Positions 18,176 through 28,000 of a DNA stretch of 64,000 bases are shown here, one piece after another. The stretch comes from Streptomyces tropicalis (GTDB taxonomy: Bacteria > Actinomycetota > Actinomycetes > Streptomycetales > Streptomycetaceae). The notes below the pieces were generated by a model, which saw nothing but the letters and a program-made list of their open reading frames with translations, had not been told where the DNA came from and ran no database searches. Location: assembly GCF_029269835.1 (NCBI RefSeq), contig NZ_JARJBB010000007.1:1-64000 (forward strand), in the 5' to 3' direction. The position numbers and the translations under genes are program-made. Each line of letters opens with the position of its first letter. Position 1 is the stretch's first letter.

Positions 18176-19222
18176 ATGACGATGGCAGGGTTCGACGATG
18201 TCGAGAAGCCGGCACCGCCACAGCAGCATCGTGCCGACCGTCTCGTCCCGCGCCTGCGTTCATTGGAGATCTGTGCCGGTGCGGGGGGACTCGCGCTCGG
18301 TCTGGAACGTGCGGGTTTCGACCCGGTGCTGCTCTTGGACGACCGACCGGTGGCCTGCGAAACACTCCGCGCAAATCGTCCCGAATGGGATATACGGGTC
18401 GTCGATCTCATGGCCTTCGATCCCGCGGAAGAGCAGCAGGTGTACGACGTCGACCTCCTCGCTGGCGGGCTTCCCCGAGTCAAGGGAACCGCGGCGGTCA
18501 ACCGCTCACGCGGTAGTGCCATCGAACTGGGCCTGTTCAAGGCGGCCATCGAGCTGGTGTACGGGGTGCAGCCGCGGGCTGTGTTGTTGGAGAACGTGCC
18601 GGATGTGGTGACCAAGGAGGCGTATGCGCCGTTGCGTGACTTCGTGGCGGCGGAGCTGGGGCATCTCGGCTACGAGCACGCGTGGTTCGTCCTGAACGCT
18701 GCCGACTACGGTGTTCCGCAGGATCGGGAGGAGGGGGTGCTCGTCGCGTTCAAGGGCGATGGTCTGGGCCGCTTTCGCGCCCCCGAGCGCCTGCTGGAGC
18801 CGCCGCTCACGGTGGGAATGGCGTTGGGTGAGTCGATGGCCGCCGGCGGGTGGGACGGTGCGGCCGCGTGGGCCGCGCAGGCTGACCGTCTGGCCCCGAC
18901 CATCGTCGGGGGGTCGTGGGAGCGCGGTGGCCCCGATCTCGGCATGACGGGTTCCAAGCGGGCGTGGGCGCGCATGGGTGTGGACGGCGGCACGATCGCG
19001 GATGCCGTGCCGGGGCCGGACTTCCACTGGGATCCCGCATTGGGGCGCGAGGGCATGATGGCGCTCACCGTCGAGCAGGTCGCCCTGCTGCAGGGCTTTC
19101 CCGACGACTGGAAGATCATGGGGCGCAAAACCGCCCGCTACCGGCAGGTGGGCAACGCGACCCCGCCTCCGCTCGCCGAGGCCTTGGGGCTGTCAATCCG
19201 AGCTGCCCTCCTGGCTCAATGA
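18176..19222 (+). CDS. C5-cytosine methyltransferase-like protein lacking the catalytic cysteine
   Basis: A 348-residue protein of the Dcm fold. Motif I is LEICAGAGGLALGLERAGF, motif VI is LLENVPDV, motif VIII is QDREEG and motif X is RQVGNATPPPLAEAL. At motif IV, where an active enzyme has GGPPCQ, it reads AGGLPRVKG (residues 96-104): Arg101 stands where the nucleophilic Cys should be. The usual QxRxR of motif VIII is also weak (QDREE). It probably still binds AdoMet and DNA but should not methylate alone. It is followed at once by an active paralogue, suggesting a heterodimer or a specificity subunit. The ATG at 18176 has AGAGG about ten bases upstream; an earlier TTG at 18152 is possible. 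Confidence 0.85.
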   Translation: MTMAGFDDVEKPAPPQQHRADRLVPRLRSLEICAGAGGLALGLERAGFDPVLLLDDRPVACETLRANRPEWDIRVVDLMAFDPAEEQQVYDVDLLAGGLPRVKGTAAVNRSRGSAIELGLFKAAIELVYGVQPRAVLLENVPDVVTKEAYAPLRDFVAAELGHLGYEHAWFVLNAADYGVPQDREEGVLVAFKGDGLGRFRAPERLLEPPLTVGMALGESMAAGGWDGAAAWAAQADRLAPTIVGGSWERGGPDLGMTGSKRAWARMGVDGGTIADAVPGPDFHWDPALGREGMMALTVEQVALLQGFPDDWKIMGRKTARYRQVGNATPPPLAEALGLSIRAALLAQ

Positions 19223-19269
19223 GCAGGTGCGGCACCGCCGCCGGCCGGGTCGCTATACACTCCCAGATC

Positions 19270-20478
19270 ATGACCGCCGCACAGCCTCACCAGTCCTCAT
19301 CTGCACCTTTGCGTATCGTGGACTTGTTCGCGGGCCCCGGAGGTCTGGACATCGCCGCCAAGATCCTCGATCAGAAGACCATCGGCATCGAGTGGGACAA
19401 CGACGCCTTCGAGACGCGGAAGGCCGCCGACCTGCTCACCGTGCACGGCGATGTCCGTGACTACGGTCCGAACAGCGAGGAGGTGCGCGAGGCGACCGTG
19501 CTGGCGGGCGGGCCACCGTGCCAGACCTTCACCGTGGCCGGCTCGGGCGCCGGGCGCCGAGCACTGGACCTGGTGTTGTCGCTGGTGGAGGACCTCGGCA
19601 GGGCAAAGGACGTCGAAGGCCTCGACCTGGTCATGAAGGAGGCCGAGGGCTTCGACGACGAGCGAACCGCGCTGGTTCTGCAGCCGCTGAAATGGGCGCT
19701 GGAGGCCCATTTCCGGGAGCAGCCGTACGAGGCCATCGTCTTGGAGCAGGTGCCCGCCGTGCTTCCGGTCTGGGAGGCGATGGGCGAAGTTCTCGAACGG
19801 ATCGGCTACCAGTTCCCCCTGGTCGAGCCGGCGACGCCGGAGGAGGATGGCCAGCTGCTTTTGGGCGAGGTCACCGGTGCGCGCCGACCGGCCAAGCCGC
19901 CTCGGCGCGCCTTCGTGCTCCACACAGAGGAGTACGGGGTGCCGCAGACCCGCCGCCGGGCCGTGCTCCTGGCGCGTGTGGGTGAGCGTCCACGTTTTCC
20001 CGAGCCCACCCACCGTCGTTACCGCAAGGGCGTTGCCGCCTCCGTAGGTGCCCCGGAACTTGAGCCATGGGTATCGATGGGCAAGGCCCTGGGGCGCAAG
20101 GACCACTTCGTGGTCGTGTCGAACTACGGGACCGGCGGGGATCCCAAAGCGCGAGGCCGGCGCGAGGCGACGACCCCGTCGGCCACGGTCACGGGGAAGA
20201 TTTCCCGGAACCGGTTGCAGACCCGGGACGGCAGGGACATCGGTCGCTTCACCCATCAGGAGGCGGGCCAACTCCAGTCGTTCCCCCGGGCGTACCCGTG
20301 GCGCGGCGGCGCCATCGCCCAACAGATCGGGAACGCCATCCCGCCGCGGCTGGGCGTGCACATCCTCAGCGCCGCGCTCGGGCTCGAGCCACCTGGCCAG
20401 GAGGTGTGGAAGCGCTTGGAGAACTGGACGCCTCCCGCGTCTTCCGGCACGGAGCAAGCACCGGGCACGGCAGGTTGA
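19270..20478 (+). CDS. dcm: DNA (cytosine-5) methyltransferase, catalytically complete
   Basis: A 402-residue protein. Motif I DLFAGPGGLD is near residue 18, motif IV GGPPCQTFT has its cysteine at 84, motif VI reads VLEQVPAV (Gln for the usual Asn), motif VIII is QTRRRAVL and motif X is QIGNAIPPRLGV. Target-recognition sequence lies between VIII and IX. It transfers methyl groups to cytosine C5. The first gene of the pair ends at 19222. An in-frame ATG at 19219 would overlap that stop (ATGA) and add 17 residues, so translational coupling is possible; 19270 is chosen because the added part has no family similarity. In DISARM class 2 the host mark is also a C5 methylation (DrmMII), which fits the drmAB genes downstream. 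Confidence 0.9.
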   Translation: MTAAQPHQSSSAPLRIVDLFAGPGGLDIAAKILDQKTIGIEWDNDAFETRKAADLLTVHGDVRDYGPNSEEVREATVLAGGPPCQTFTVAGSGAGRRALDLVLSLVEDLGRAKDVEGLDLVMKEAEGFDDERTALVLQPLKWALEAHFREQPYEAIVLEQVPAVLPVWEAMGEVLERIGYQFPLVEPATPEEDGQLLLGEVTGARRPAKPPRRAFVLHTEEYGVPQTRRRAVLLARVGERPRFPEPTHRRYRKGVAASVGAPELEPWVSMGKALGRKDHFVVVSNYGTGGDPKARGRREATTPSATVTGKISRNRLQTRDGRDIGRFTHQEAGQLQSFPRAYPWRGGAIAQQIGNAIPPRLGVHILSAALGLEPPGQEVWKRLENWTPPASSGTEQAPGTAG

Positions 20479-20510
20479 TCACAGGCTGGGCGCTGGGCCT
20501 CGGTTGCCTG

Positions 20511-21407
20511 CTACGGGATGACGCTGGGGTCCGCCGGTCGCAGGGTTGGCCGCTGTCTCCTGGGGGCCTCGGCCAGGAGTTTGTCGAACAGGGCGACGAG
20601 GGTGTCCACGGACTGTGCGCTCACGCGTCCGTCGTCGGGCCCGTCCGGCAGCCGCTCAAAGGGTACAGCCGGGGCGTCCTGGGCCTCGGCGATCCAGTCC
20701 AGGACGGCTTCCTCCTCTCCCCCGGGGTCGGGTGCCAGAACGTCGTAGACGAGGGTGCTGCCTGCGGTGTTGACGGCGGAGGACAGCGCGTTGACATGAT
20801 CGCCCGGGCGTGGGATGCCGTCGGCGATCAGGCGGTCGAGGATCCGCACAATCGCCAGAGCGGTGGGGCGGTGGTCGATGACGTCCAGCCGCAGGGTGGT
20901 GTTCAGGACGTCCTGCACACGGCAGGCGGTTTCCACCGGGCGGTAGTCGGCGCCGTCGCGGAAGAGTTCCGCCGCCCACCACAGACGAGAGAAGGCCTGG
21001 GTGTAGTGCGCGCCGCTGAAGCGGGAGGTGGCGGTGGTTTCGGTGCCCTGGTGGCGCCAGAGGACGTAGTCCGGTGCGACGAGCAGGGCGAGGTAGTTCC
21101 ACAGCCGGCCGTCGGCGGCCTCGGCCCGGGTCAGGCGCAGGGTGGCGTGCAGGCGGGGGGCGAGCCAGGCATCGGCAGCGGTGCGCTGGTCGTCGAAGCG
21201 TCGCATCGCCTCCTCCAGCAGTTGCCGGAGGGGGGCGGTGTGCCGGCGTGCCTCGGTGGGGGGCAGCAGGGTGGCGGCCTTGCGCAGGGCGACCTGAGGC
21301 GGTGTCTCCTGCCCGGATTGAATGGCGTGGCTGAGGTATTTGGCCACGACCGCGTCGGGGAGCAGGCCGAGCACCTGGGGGATGTGGTGGGGGGTGGCTC
21401 GGGGCAT
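20511..21407 (-). CDS. Unknown protein, last gene of the HTH-GHKL operon
   Basis: A 298-residue protein starting MPRATPHHIPQVLGLLPDAV. It is mostly helical by composition, with RLWNYLALLVAPDYVLW, RLWWAAELFRDGADY and several Arg/Asp/Leu helices. The RLWWAAE stretch reminds me of DUF6339-type proteins, but I am not certain. No nuclease or ATPase motif is evident and there is no signal peptide. Its ATG shares a base with the upstream gene's stop (TGATG at 21405-21409), so it is the third cistron of a coupled operon behind the HTH-GHKL ATPase. It converges on the methyltransferase gene with a 32-nt gap. Confidence 0.75.
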   Translation of the reverse strand: MPRATPHHIPQVLGLLPDAVVAKYLSHAIQSGQETPPQVALRKAATLLPPTEARRHTAPLRQLLEEAMRRFDDQRTAADAWLAPRLHATLRLTRAEAADGRLWNYLALLVAPDYVLWRHQGTETTATSRFSGAHYTQAFSRLWWAAELFRDGADYRPVETACRVQDVLNTTLRLDVIDHRPTALAIVRILDRLIADGIPRPGDHVNALSSAVNTAGSTLVYDVLAPDPGGEEEAVLDWIAEAQDAPAVPFERLPDGPDDGRVSAQSVDTLVALFDKLLAEAPRRQRPTLRPADPSVIP

Positions 21408-22384
21408 CAGTTCACGCCCTTGTCCGTGCGGTCGACGGTGCGCACCGCGTTGGTCAGTTTCTTGGTGACGCGGCTGCGTTTTCCGGCCGCGTACTGGATC
21501 GCGCTCTGCAGTTGGGACCACCCGAATCCCTGGGTGCGGCGCTCGTTGATGTCGTAGAGGGCGTCGGTGGGTTGGCGGCCGGGCAGGACATCGGGGAGCA
21601 TCGTGCGAACGACAGCCTCACGCCAGCCCGTGGGCATGACCGGGGTGCCGTCCTCGTCGACGTCGAGGTCGCTGATGGCGGTGTGGAACATGGCCGTCCA
21701 GGCGTCCTGGGCGATGTGGCTGGCGGTCATGTCGCGCAGCACGCGTTCGGCCGTGGTGCCCCCCTTGGCGGTCAGGACCTCCATCAGGCCTTCGACGGCG
21801 GTGGTGTTGAGGTAGACGGTCGGGGTGTCGGCGCTGGTCTCGACGATCCAGGGTGCCCCGTGGAAGGGGCGCAGCCACTCGTGCGGGCCGTCGCGGAAGT
21901 CCACCTCGACGATGTCGATCTCCCGGCGTCGGATGGGGGTGGACTCGCGCAGGTCCACATACCAGTCCTGTTCGGCGGAGCCGACCAGTCGGCCGGCTAC
22001 ACCCTCGACAGTGGCGATGGCGTGCACGGTGAGCGTGGCGCGGCGCAGGTGGTGGTCTTTGCCGAGGTCGATGGTGCCGTGCCAGTCGCCGCCGGGCGTG
22101 CGGGCCAGGCGGGCGGTGGTGCGCGTGTTGGTGGCCTTTTCAGTGAGGACGGCCAGGCAGGTGACGGCTGTGAAGGGGCCCTCAGCGAGCTCGGACTCGG
22201 GGAGGTGGGCCTTGAGGTGGAGCGTGGCCCGCGTCCAGTGTTCGCGGCCTGATCGGTGCAGGGCGACAGTGCGTTCGCTCGTCGACACCTGCGCGTACGG
22301 CAGCGGGGTGCCGTCCACGGTGACGGCAGTGATGTCGAAGGCGATGTCGCCGAACAGGGTCGGGTAGGGGAAGACGGATTTCAC
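21407..22384 (-). CDS. Unknown protein, middle gene of the HTH-GHKL operon
   Basis: A 325-residue protein, MKSVFPYPTLFGDIAFDITA onward. The first 150 residues are rich in Thr and Val in alternating patterns and look like beta-sheet (a possible beta-sandwich). The second half holds YLNTTAVEGLMEVLTAKGG and a basic C-terminus (AAGKRSRVTKKL). No catalytic motif was recognised. It overlaps the upstream ATPase gene by four bases (ATGA) and the downstream gene by one, so all three are very likely made together and may form a complex. Confidence 0.75.
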   Translation of the reverse strand: MKSVFPYPTLFGDIAFDITAVTVDGTPLPYAQVSTSERTVALHRSGREHWTRATLHLKAHLPESELAEGPFTAVTCLAVLTEKATNTRTTARLARTPGGDWHGTIDLGKDHHLRRATLTVHAIATVEGVAGRLVGSAEQDWYVDLRESTPIRRREIDIVEVDFRDGPHEWLRPFHGAPWIVETSADTPTVYLNTTAVEGLMEVLTAKGGTTAERVLRDMTASHIAQDAWTAMFHTAISDLDVDEDGTPVMPTGWREAVVRTMLPDVLPGRQPTDALYDINERRTQGFGWSQLQSAIQYAAGKRSRVTKKLTNAVRTVDRTDKGVN

Positions 22385-24486
22385 GCGGCGCCTTTGCGGG
22401 GCTGGAGGATGTCGACGGCCAGGCGTGCGAAGGCGCCCTTGACGGGGTGGGTGGCGGGGTCGGTCACGCCGGTGAAGACTGCGGTGCGCACGCCGGGTTG
22501 GACGATGATGTGGCCGCCTTCGGCGCGGCAGCTTTCCGAGCCGACCAGCAGCGACCAGTCGATGGTCGGCCTGCCGCCGGAGCGTACGTCGAATTTGGCG
22601 ACGGGGGTGAGCAGCCAGGGGTCGTCGGCGTCGGGGAGTTTGAGGGTGACCGTGACGTTCCAGGCCCCGGTGTCTTCCAGGTGGGCGCTGAGGGTGCGCA
22701 CCGTGGGGAAGGACTGCGTGCGGCGTGGGCCGGCGCCCGCGGTGGTGTCGGTCTCGAGGGTGAGCAGTTCACGCAGGACGCTCGGTCCGCCGCTGCGGGT
22801 GGCCTCGCGACGGACGGCGAGGGAGCGTGCCGCCTTGTCGATGCCGTGGCGGAATTCTTTGATGCGGCTGAGCGCGCCGCGCTCGTAGCTGGTGGTGAGT
22901 TCCTCGGTGCGGTCCCAGCGGTCGTGCTCGGGCGGTTCGGAGGCCCGCAGGAACGCCTCCGCCAGGTCGACGTCCTCGCCGGTGCGGCCGGTGGCGTAGC
23001 CGGCCAAAAGGACGGCCTGGAACGGCATGGTGCCCAGCGGCAGGTCGCGGGGCCGCTGTTCGGTGATCGTCATGCGGTTGCCGCGCATGCACACGATGCG
23101 GTTGAAGCGCTCGTCGGCGTCGTCGGCCGGGGTGAGCAGCAGGACGGCCAGGTGTTCGCGGCCTTTGTCGCGGACGCGGCCGGTGCGTTTGAGAGGGGTG
23201 ACGATGAGGGGAACCTCGGCGTGGGCGACGTGATCACCGGCGGTGAGCTCGGGAACGGTCTCACCGTCGAGGTAGGCCTGCAGGGCGCGGGCGAGGGCCG
23301 GATGGTGAGCGTGAGGGTCGACGCGCTCTTCGGGTATGACCACCTGTCCGTTGCGCAGCGTGGTAACGCGGGCCTCCAGCAGGGAGCCGGCGTCGCGCCC
23401 ACCGATCATCGCGGCCCAGAAACCGTCGGCGAGGGAGCGCACGCACTTGTCGTGCATCTCCTGCAGTGTCCCGGCATCCCCGGAGGCGTCGTGGGCGCCC
23501 ACCACGAGGAACGACGTGCCGGGCTCGTCACTTATGCGCTCCAAGTGCAGGTCGCGCACGGTGGACTCCTCGGCCCACCAGGATCGGGCGACGTCTTTGC
23601 GTTCGGGATCGGTCTCGGGCTCACCGAACCATGCGGGTCCCGCATAGGCCTCGCCGTCAAGGGTGTGCCACGGCAGGTCCAGACGCCCCACGACGCGGCG
23701 GTGAGTGCGGCCCTCATGTGCCTCGCCGAGCGTGGAGTTCACGAGGACGAGGCCGAAGCGGCTGGTGGCCCAGAGCGTGGCTTTGCCCAGCCCGTACGAG
23801 CCGCCGGCGCGACCTCCAGCGGTCTTGTGCGAGTCGAGGGTACGGCGCACGACCGCGGCGTAGCGGCCATCGCCGTATTCGGGGCCTGTCAGGCCAAAGG
23901 CGTTGTAGTCATCGATGCGCAACAGCAAAAGGGAGCGGCTGTCCGCCAGTTCATCGAGCGCGGCGCGCAGCCCGCGGGAGACTTTCTGTCCACCGGCGGC
24001 GGCCTGCTCGTAGTGCGCGCTCAGCTCGTCCCAGTGCACGGACTTGAGGAAGGCGTCCAGGTGGTCGCCGCTAAGTTCGTGGAGCATGTAGTGCACGCGC
24101 ACCGGCTGTTGTGCCTCGAAGCGTTCGTCGAGTGAGTTCTGCGTGGCCTCGCGCGCGAGGACAGACAGGTCGGCGTCGAAGGCGAAGGCGGCGACATTGC
24201 CGTATTCGCGGCCGCCGTCGGCGTGGGCCGGCCGGTGCTGCCATACCAGGGGCAGGTCGAGGGGGACGTCGGCCGTCCTGGTCACCAGGGAGGCCAGATC
24301 GGTGCCGAGGATCTGCGCGATGTGCGCCTTGACGTCCTCGCGTGGCTCGGCGCGTCCGGTGATCCACGCGGAGACCGCGGCGCGTGTCTTGCCCAGCTCG
24401 ACGGCGAGCTGGGCCTGCGACATGCCCGCGCGCCGCAGTTGCCGTCCGAGCCACGGCCCGAACGCTTCTGACTGTTGCCCTGTCAT
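22381..24486 (-). CDS. XRE-type HTH fused to a GHKL ATPase
   Basis: A 701-residue protein. Residues 10-65 are an XRE helix-turn-helix (GMSQAQLAVELGKTRAAVSA with WITGRAEPR). Then come the signs of a GHKL ATP-binding fold: the N box REATQNSLDE (112-121, Glu113 and Asn117), a LLLRIDDYNAFGLTG loop (187-201) and the glycine motif GGSYGLGKATLW (228-239). The C-terminal part has no recognised motif. GHKL ATPases of MutL/MORC type are known in restriction-like operons with Dcm and Vsr proteins. The HTH could bind DNA targets or auto-regulate the divergent promoter at 24487-25066. First gene of a three-gene coupled operon. Confidence 0.8.
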   Translation of the reverse strand: MTGQQSEAFGPWLGRQLRRAGMSQAQLAVELGKTRAAVSAWITGRAEPREDVKAHIAQILGTDLASLVTRTADVPLDLPLVWQHRPAHADGGREYGNVAAFAFDADLSVLAREATQNSLDERFEAQQPVRVHYMLHELSGDHLDAFLKSVHWDELSAHYEQAAAGGQKVSRGLRAALDELADSRSLLLLRIDDYNAFGLTGPEYGDGRYAAVVRRTLDSHKTAGGRAGGSYGLGKATLWATSRFGLVLVNSTLGEAHEGRTHRRVVGRLDLPWHTLDGEAYAGPAWFGEPETDPERKDVARSWWAEESTVRDLHLERISDEPGTSFLVVGAHDASGDAGTLQEMHDKCVRSLADGFWAAMIGGRDAGSLLEARVTTLRNGQVVIPEERVDPHAHHPALARALQAYLDGETVPELTAGDHVAHAEVPLIVTPLKRTGRVRDKGREHLAVLLLTPADDADERFNRIVCMRGNRMTITEQRPRDLPLGTMPFQAVLLAGYATGRTGEDVDLAEAFLRASEPPEHDRWDRTEELTTSYERGALSRIKEFRHGIDKAARSLAVRREATRSGGPSVLRELLTLETDTTAGAGPRRTQSFPTVRTLSAHLEDTGAWNVTVTLKLPDADDPWLLTPVAKFDVRSGGRPTIDWSLLVGSESCRAEGGHIIVQPGVRTAVFTGVTDPATHPVKGAFARLAVDILQPRKGAA

Positions 24487-25066
24487 GGCGGTGGGTCGAC
24501 CTCCGTCGGTCTCGTCGGCTCATCCCGATGCGGGCATGCCGGGGGATGCTACCAGGCATCTTTGACATCCACCCGCGCGTCAAAAACCAATAGACGATGG
24601 TCCTGCCGGTGGCCCCTATAGCAGGCGCCACTGACAACACCACTGCCAGTTGACGGGACCTCAGAAGTTGCCCGAAGCGACTGGACATCGCAGGCCACAC
24701 GGGTATAGCGTCCCGCCGACGACGAGGACAGCACCCCGATCGGGCTTGGGGAAGCCCTGGTGGTGCACCGCTTTCGTCGGAATGCCAACACACGGCTAAG
24801 GGGGGCCTTACTCGTGCACAACCATCGATTCCTCGCAGGACCACCTCGGCGACCGTCGGGCCGCTTCGCGCTCGCGTAACTACCGCAGACCCGACGCTTC
24901 ACGCAACCACAAGCGCACGGCAGTGCGCCCGAGCCGAGCGCTCCCCCGGCCCACAAGGGCTCGAGCCGCCGTCTCGTACACCTTTCCGGCACCCGGCCCA
25001 AGGCCCGCTTCGCTGTCGAGGGTCGGTGCCGGTGTCGCCATCCGTCTTCGAGGAGTACGCACCTTC
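24487..25066. promoter_or_regulatory. Divergent control region with a TTTGAC-N12-GTCAAA inverted repeat
   Basis: This 580-nt gap separates the minus-strand HTH-GHKL operon from the plus-strand GHKL-helicase B operon, so promoters for both must be here. An inverted repeat TTTGAC (24561-24566) with GTCAAA (24579-24584) lies 75 nt before the HTH gene and is a natural candidate site for the HTH domain of its product. AGGAG at 25051-25055 serves the GTG start at 25067. No open frame in the gap is convincing. Confidence 0.45.
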
Positions 25067-28000
25067 GTGAACAGTCATGCGGACAGAGCCGTCCTGACGA
25101 AGATCGCCGAGCTCACCGAGCTCGCCCTGGGTACCTACGCCTTCAATCCCGACCGTGTCGAGGAGGACGCCAACGGCGAGCGCCGTATCCACCAGGGCGG
25201 ATACGGGGACCGACAGCTCTTCGAGCTGGTGCAGAACGCCGCGGACGAACTGCGCGAGCAGCAGGGGGGCAAAATCCACGTGATGCTCACCGAGGACCAC
25301 CTGTACTGCGCGAACGAGGGAACCCCGATCACGCCGGACGGCGCGGACACCATCTTGCGCATGGGCGTCTCCCGCAAGCGAGGCGGACAGATCGGCCGCT
25401 TCGGGGTGGGCGTGAAGTCCGTCCTATCGGTGACGCGCACCCCGCAGTTCTTCAGCACCTCCGGGTCGTTCGGATTCGACGCGGACTGGTCGGCGGCCGA
25501 GATCCTCGCCGCCGTCAACAAGGGACGCGCCGATCGGGGACTCGCGCCGGTGGACACGGTCGGCGAAACCCCGGTGCTCCGCGTGGCCAGGCCCCTGGAC
25601 GTGGAATGGGAGTGCGCCCGCGACGAGCGCCTGCGCGCACTGCTGTCCTGGGCCACGACCGTCGTACGGCTGCGCCTGCTGCCGGGAGCGGCGGAGCGTT
25701 TGGGCCTGGACATCCATCAGGCGGGCCGGGGACGCAATGACGGCGCCCGCGAGGAGTTCCCGCGTCTGTTCCAGCTCTTCTCCCATCATGTGGGCACGGT
25801 GGTGCTGGAGGACGTCCGCGTGATGCCGAAGGTGCGCCGCGAGATCACCGTGGAGCACGACGGCGCCTTGCACACCGTCCGTGAGGCGCGCGGCGGCTCC
25901 CCCGCCCAGGTGGAGAGGTTCCGTGTCTTCATGGTGCCGCACCAGGTGACGGACGAGTCCCGTAACGCCGCCGGTGAGCTGCACGCCCGCGTCACCATCG
26001 ACGTCTCCTGGGCGGTACCCGAGTACAAGGTCAACGACCAGGGCATCCGGCAGGTCCCCAACGAGCGCGGATGGTTTTGGTCGTTCTTCCCGACCAAGTA
26101 CGCCACCACGCTCAGCGGTGCGCTCAACGCGGCCTGGAAGACCAACGAGGACCGGCAGAACCTGCTCACCGGCAGCGCACTCAACGAGGAGCTGCTGCGG
26201 GTCGCGGCCAACCTGGTGGTCGGCTCCCTGCCGGAGCTGGCCGAGCCCGAGGACCCGGCGGCCTACCTCCCGCTGCTGCCCGGCCGCACCAAGGAGTCGC
26301 CGAACTGGGCGTGTGCCCGACTGACCGAACTCGTGTGGAGGTTGACGGCCCAGAACCCGTCCCTGCCCGACCAGGACGGCACGTTGCGCATCCCGGCCGA
26401 GCTGCGTATCCACCCCGAGGGACTGCCGAGGGAGGCTCTGGAGCTGTGGCGTGCGTATCCCGGTCGTCCCCGTAACTGGGTGCACCACTCCGTGGAGGTG
26501 GGCGGGCGCCGCGGCAAGCTGACCCATTTCCTGACCGCCGCGGACAGGCCGGTGGAGTCGGTGCGCGACTGGCTGGAGACGCTGGTCGAGGACGGCACCG
26601 TCGAGGCCTCCGCCGCCGCGATCCGTCTGCTGTCCCATCTCCTGGACAAGCTGCCGTCCGACCAGACGCAGGATGCCCGCCGGGCGCGGATCGTCCTGAC
26701 CGCCGGGCACGGTTTCGTCGCGCCCGTTGCGGGCAGCGTCTTTCGCAACTCCGGCATCGACGGCCTGCCCGACGACCTGGTGTACGTCGACGAGCGGATC
26801 GCCTCCGACCCGTCCCTGCTCCTGCACCTGGACCGTGTGGGGATCCGCGACGCGGACAGCCGCGGCCGGTTCGAGAGCGTGCTCGACCAGGGCTTCGCCG
26901 GCTACACCGCCGACTCGTGGGCCCGTTTTTGGGAGTTGCTGCGCAGCGCCGGCGGCAGCGCGCAGGTGCTGACCATCCGTGCGAAGGTGCCGAAGCACGA
27001 CGAGATCCTGCACGTCAAGACGGTCGCCGGCGCCTTTCGTCCCATGAGGGACTGCCTGCTGCCCGGCAAGGTCGTACCAGCGGACGGCTCTCGGGACGCG
27101 GAGATCGCCGTCGACCTGTCCGTCCACGACGCCTCCACCCTGCGGGAACTGGGCATGAAGGACCGCCCCGCGCGGGGCCACCACCCCGAGCAGGACCCCT
27201 GGTTCGAGACCTACCACCGCGCCCTGCACGAGGCGTACCTGGAAAGCCTCGACTCCACGGCCCACCGTGTACAGATGAGTACCGTGCGTCTGGAGGGCTC
27301 GCCGACGGCCGGTCCGCTCCACCTCTTCGAGCGTCTTTCGTCCGAGGGCAGGGCCGCGTTCCTCGACGCCGTGCCGACCGACGGGCTCGTGGAGTCCTGG
27401 ACGCGGCAGATCGGCCGCAATGTGAGCACCCGCACCCGGGTCCCCTCCCCCATCCTGTGGCTGCTGCGCCGGAGCGGGACGGTGCACACCTCCAAGGGAC
27501 TGGTGTCGGTGTGTGACGCCGTCGGCCCGCAGCTTGCCGCCTACGCGCACGTCCTGCCCGTTGCCACCCAGCTCGAGCAGGACAAGGCGCGCCGTCTGGG
27601 ACTGCCGACCTCGGTGGAGGAGGTCGCGCCGCGACGCTGGTCCCACCTTCTGGAGCTGGCCAAGAGCAGTGAGGACGACGCCCTGGTCGGCCGCACGTAC
27701 GCCACGTTGATCCGCGTCGCACTGGAACTGGTGGTGGTCGAGGAGACGGTGCGCTGCCGGGTGGGCGAGGAGTGGCAGATGCGCCCGGACAACGAGATCG
27801 CCGTGGCCCTGACGCGCGCCGAGTACGAGGAGCTGATCCGGGAGAAGCACCCCGCGCTCCTCGTCGACGCCGAAGGCGATCGCGAGCAGGCCGAGTTCAT
27901 GATCACCGAGTGGGGGATGCGGCGGGTTTCGGACGTCGTCGAGAAGCGGGTGCGCGTCGTGCCGGTGGGCCTGCCGGTGCCGCTGGTCGACGAGTACCCG

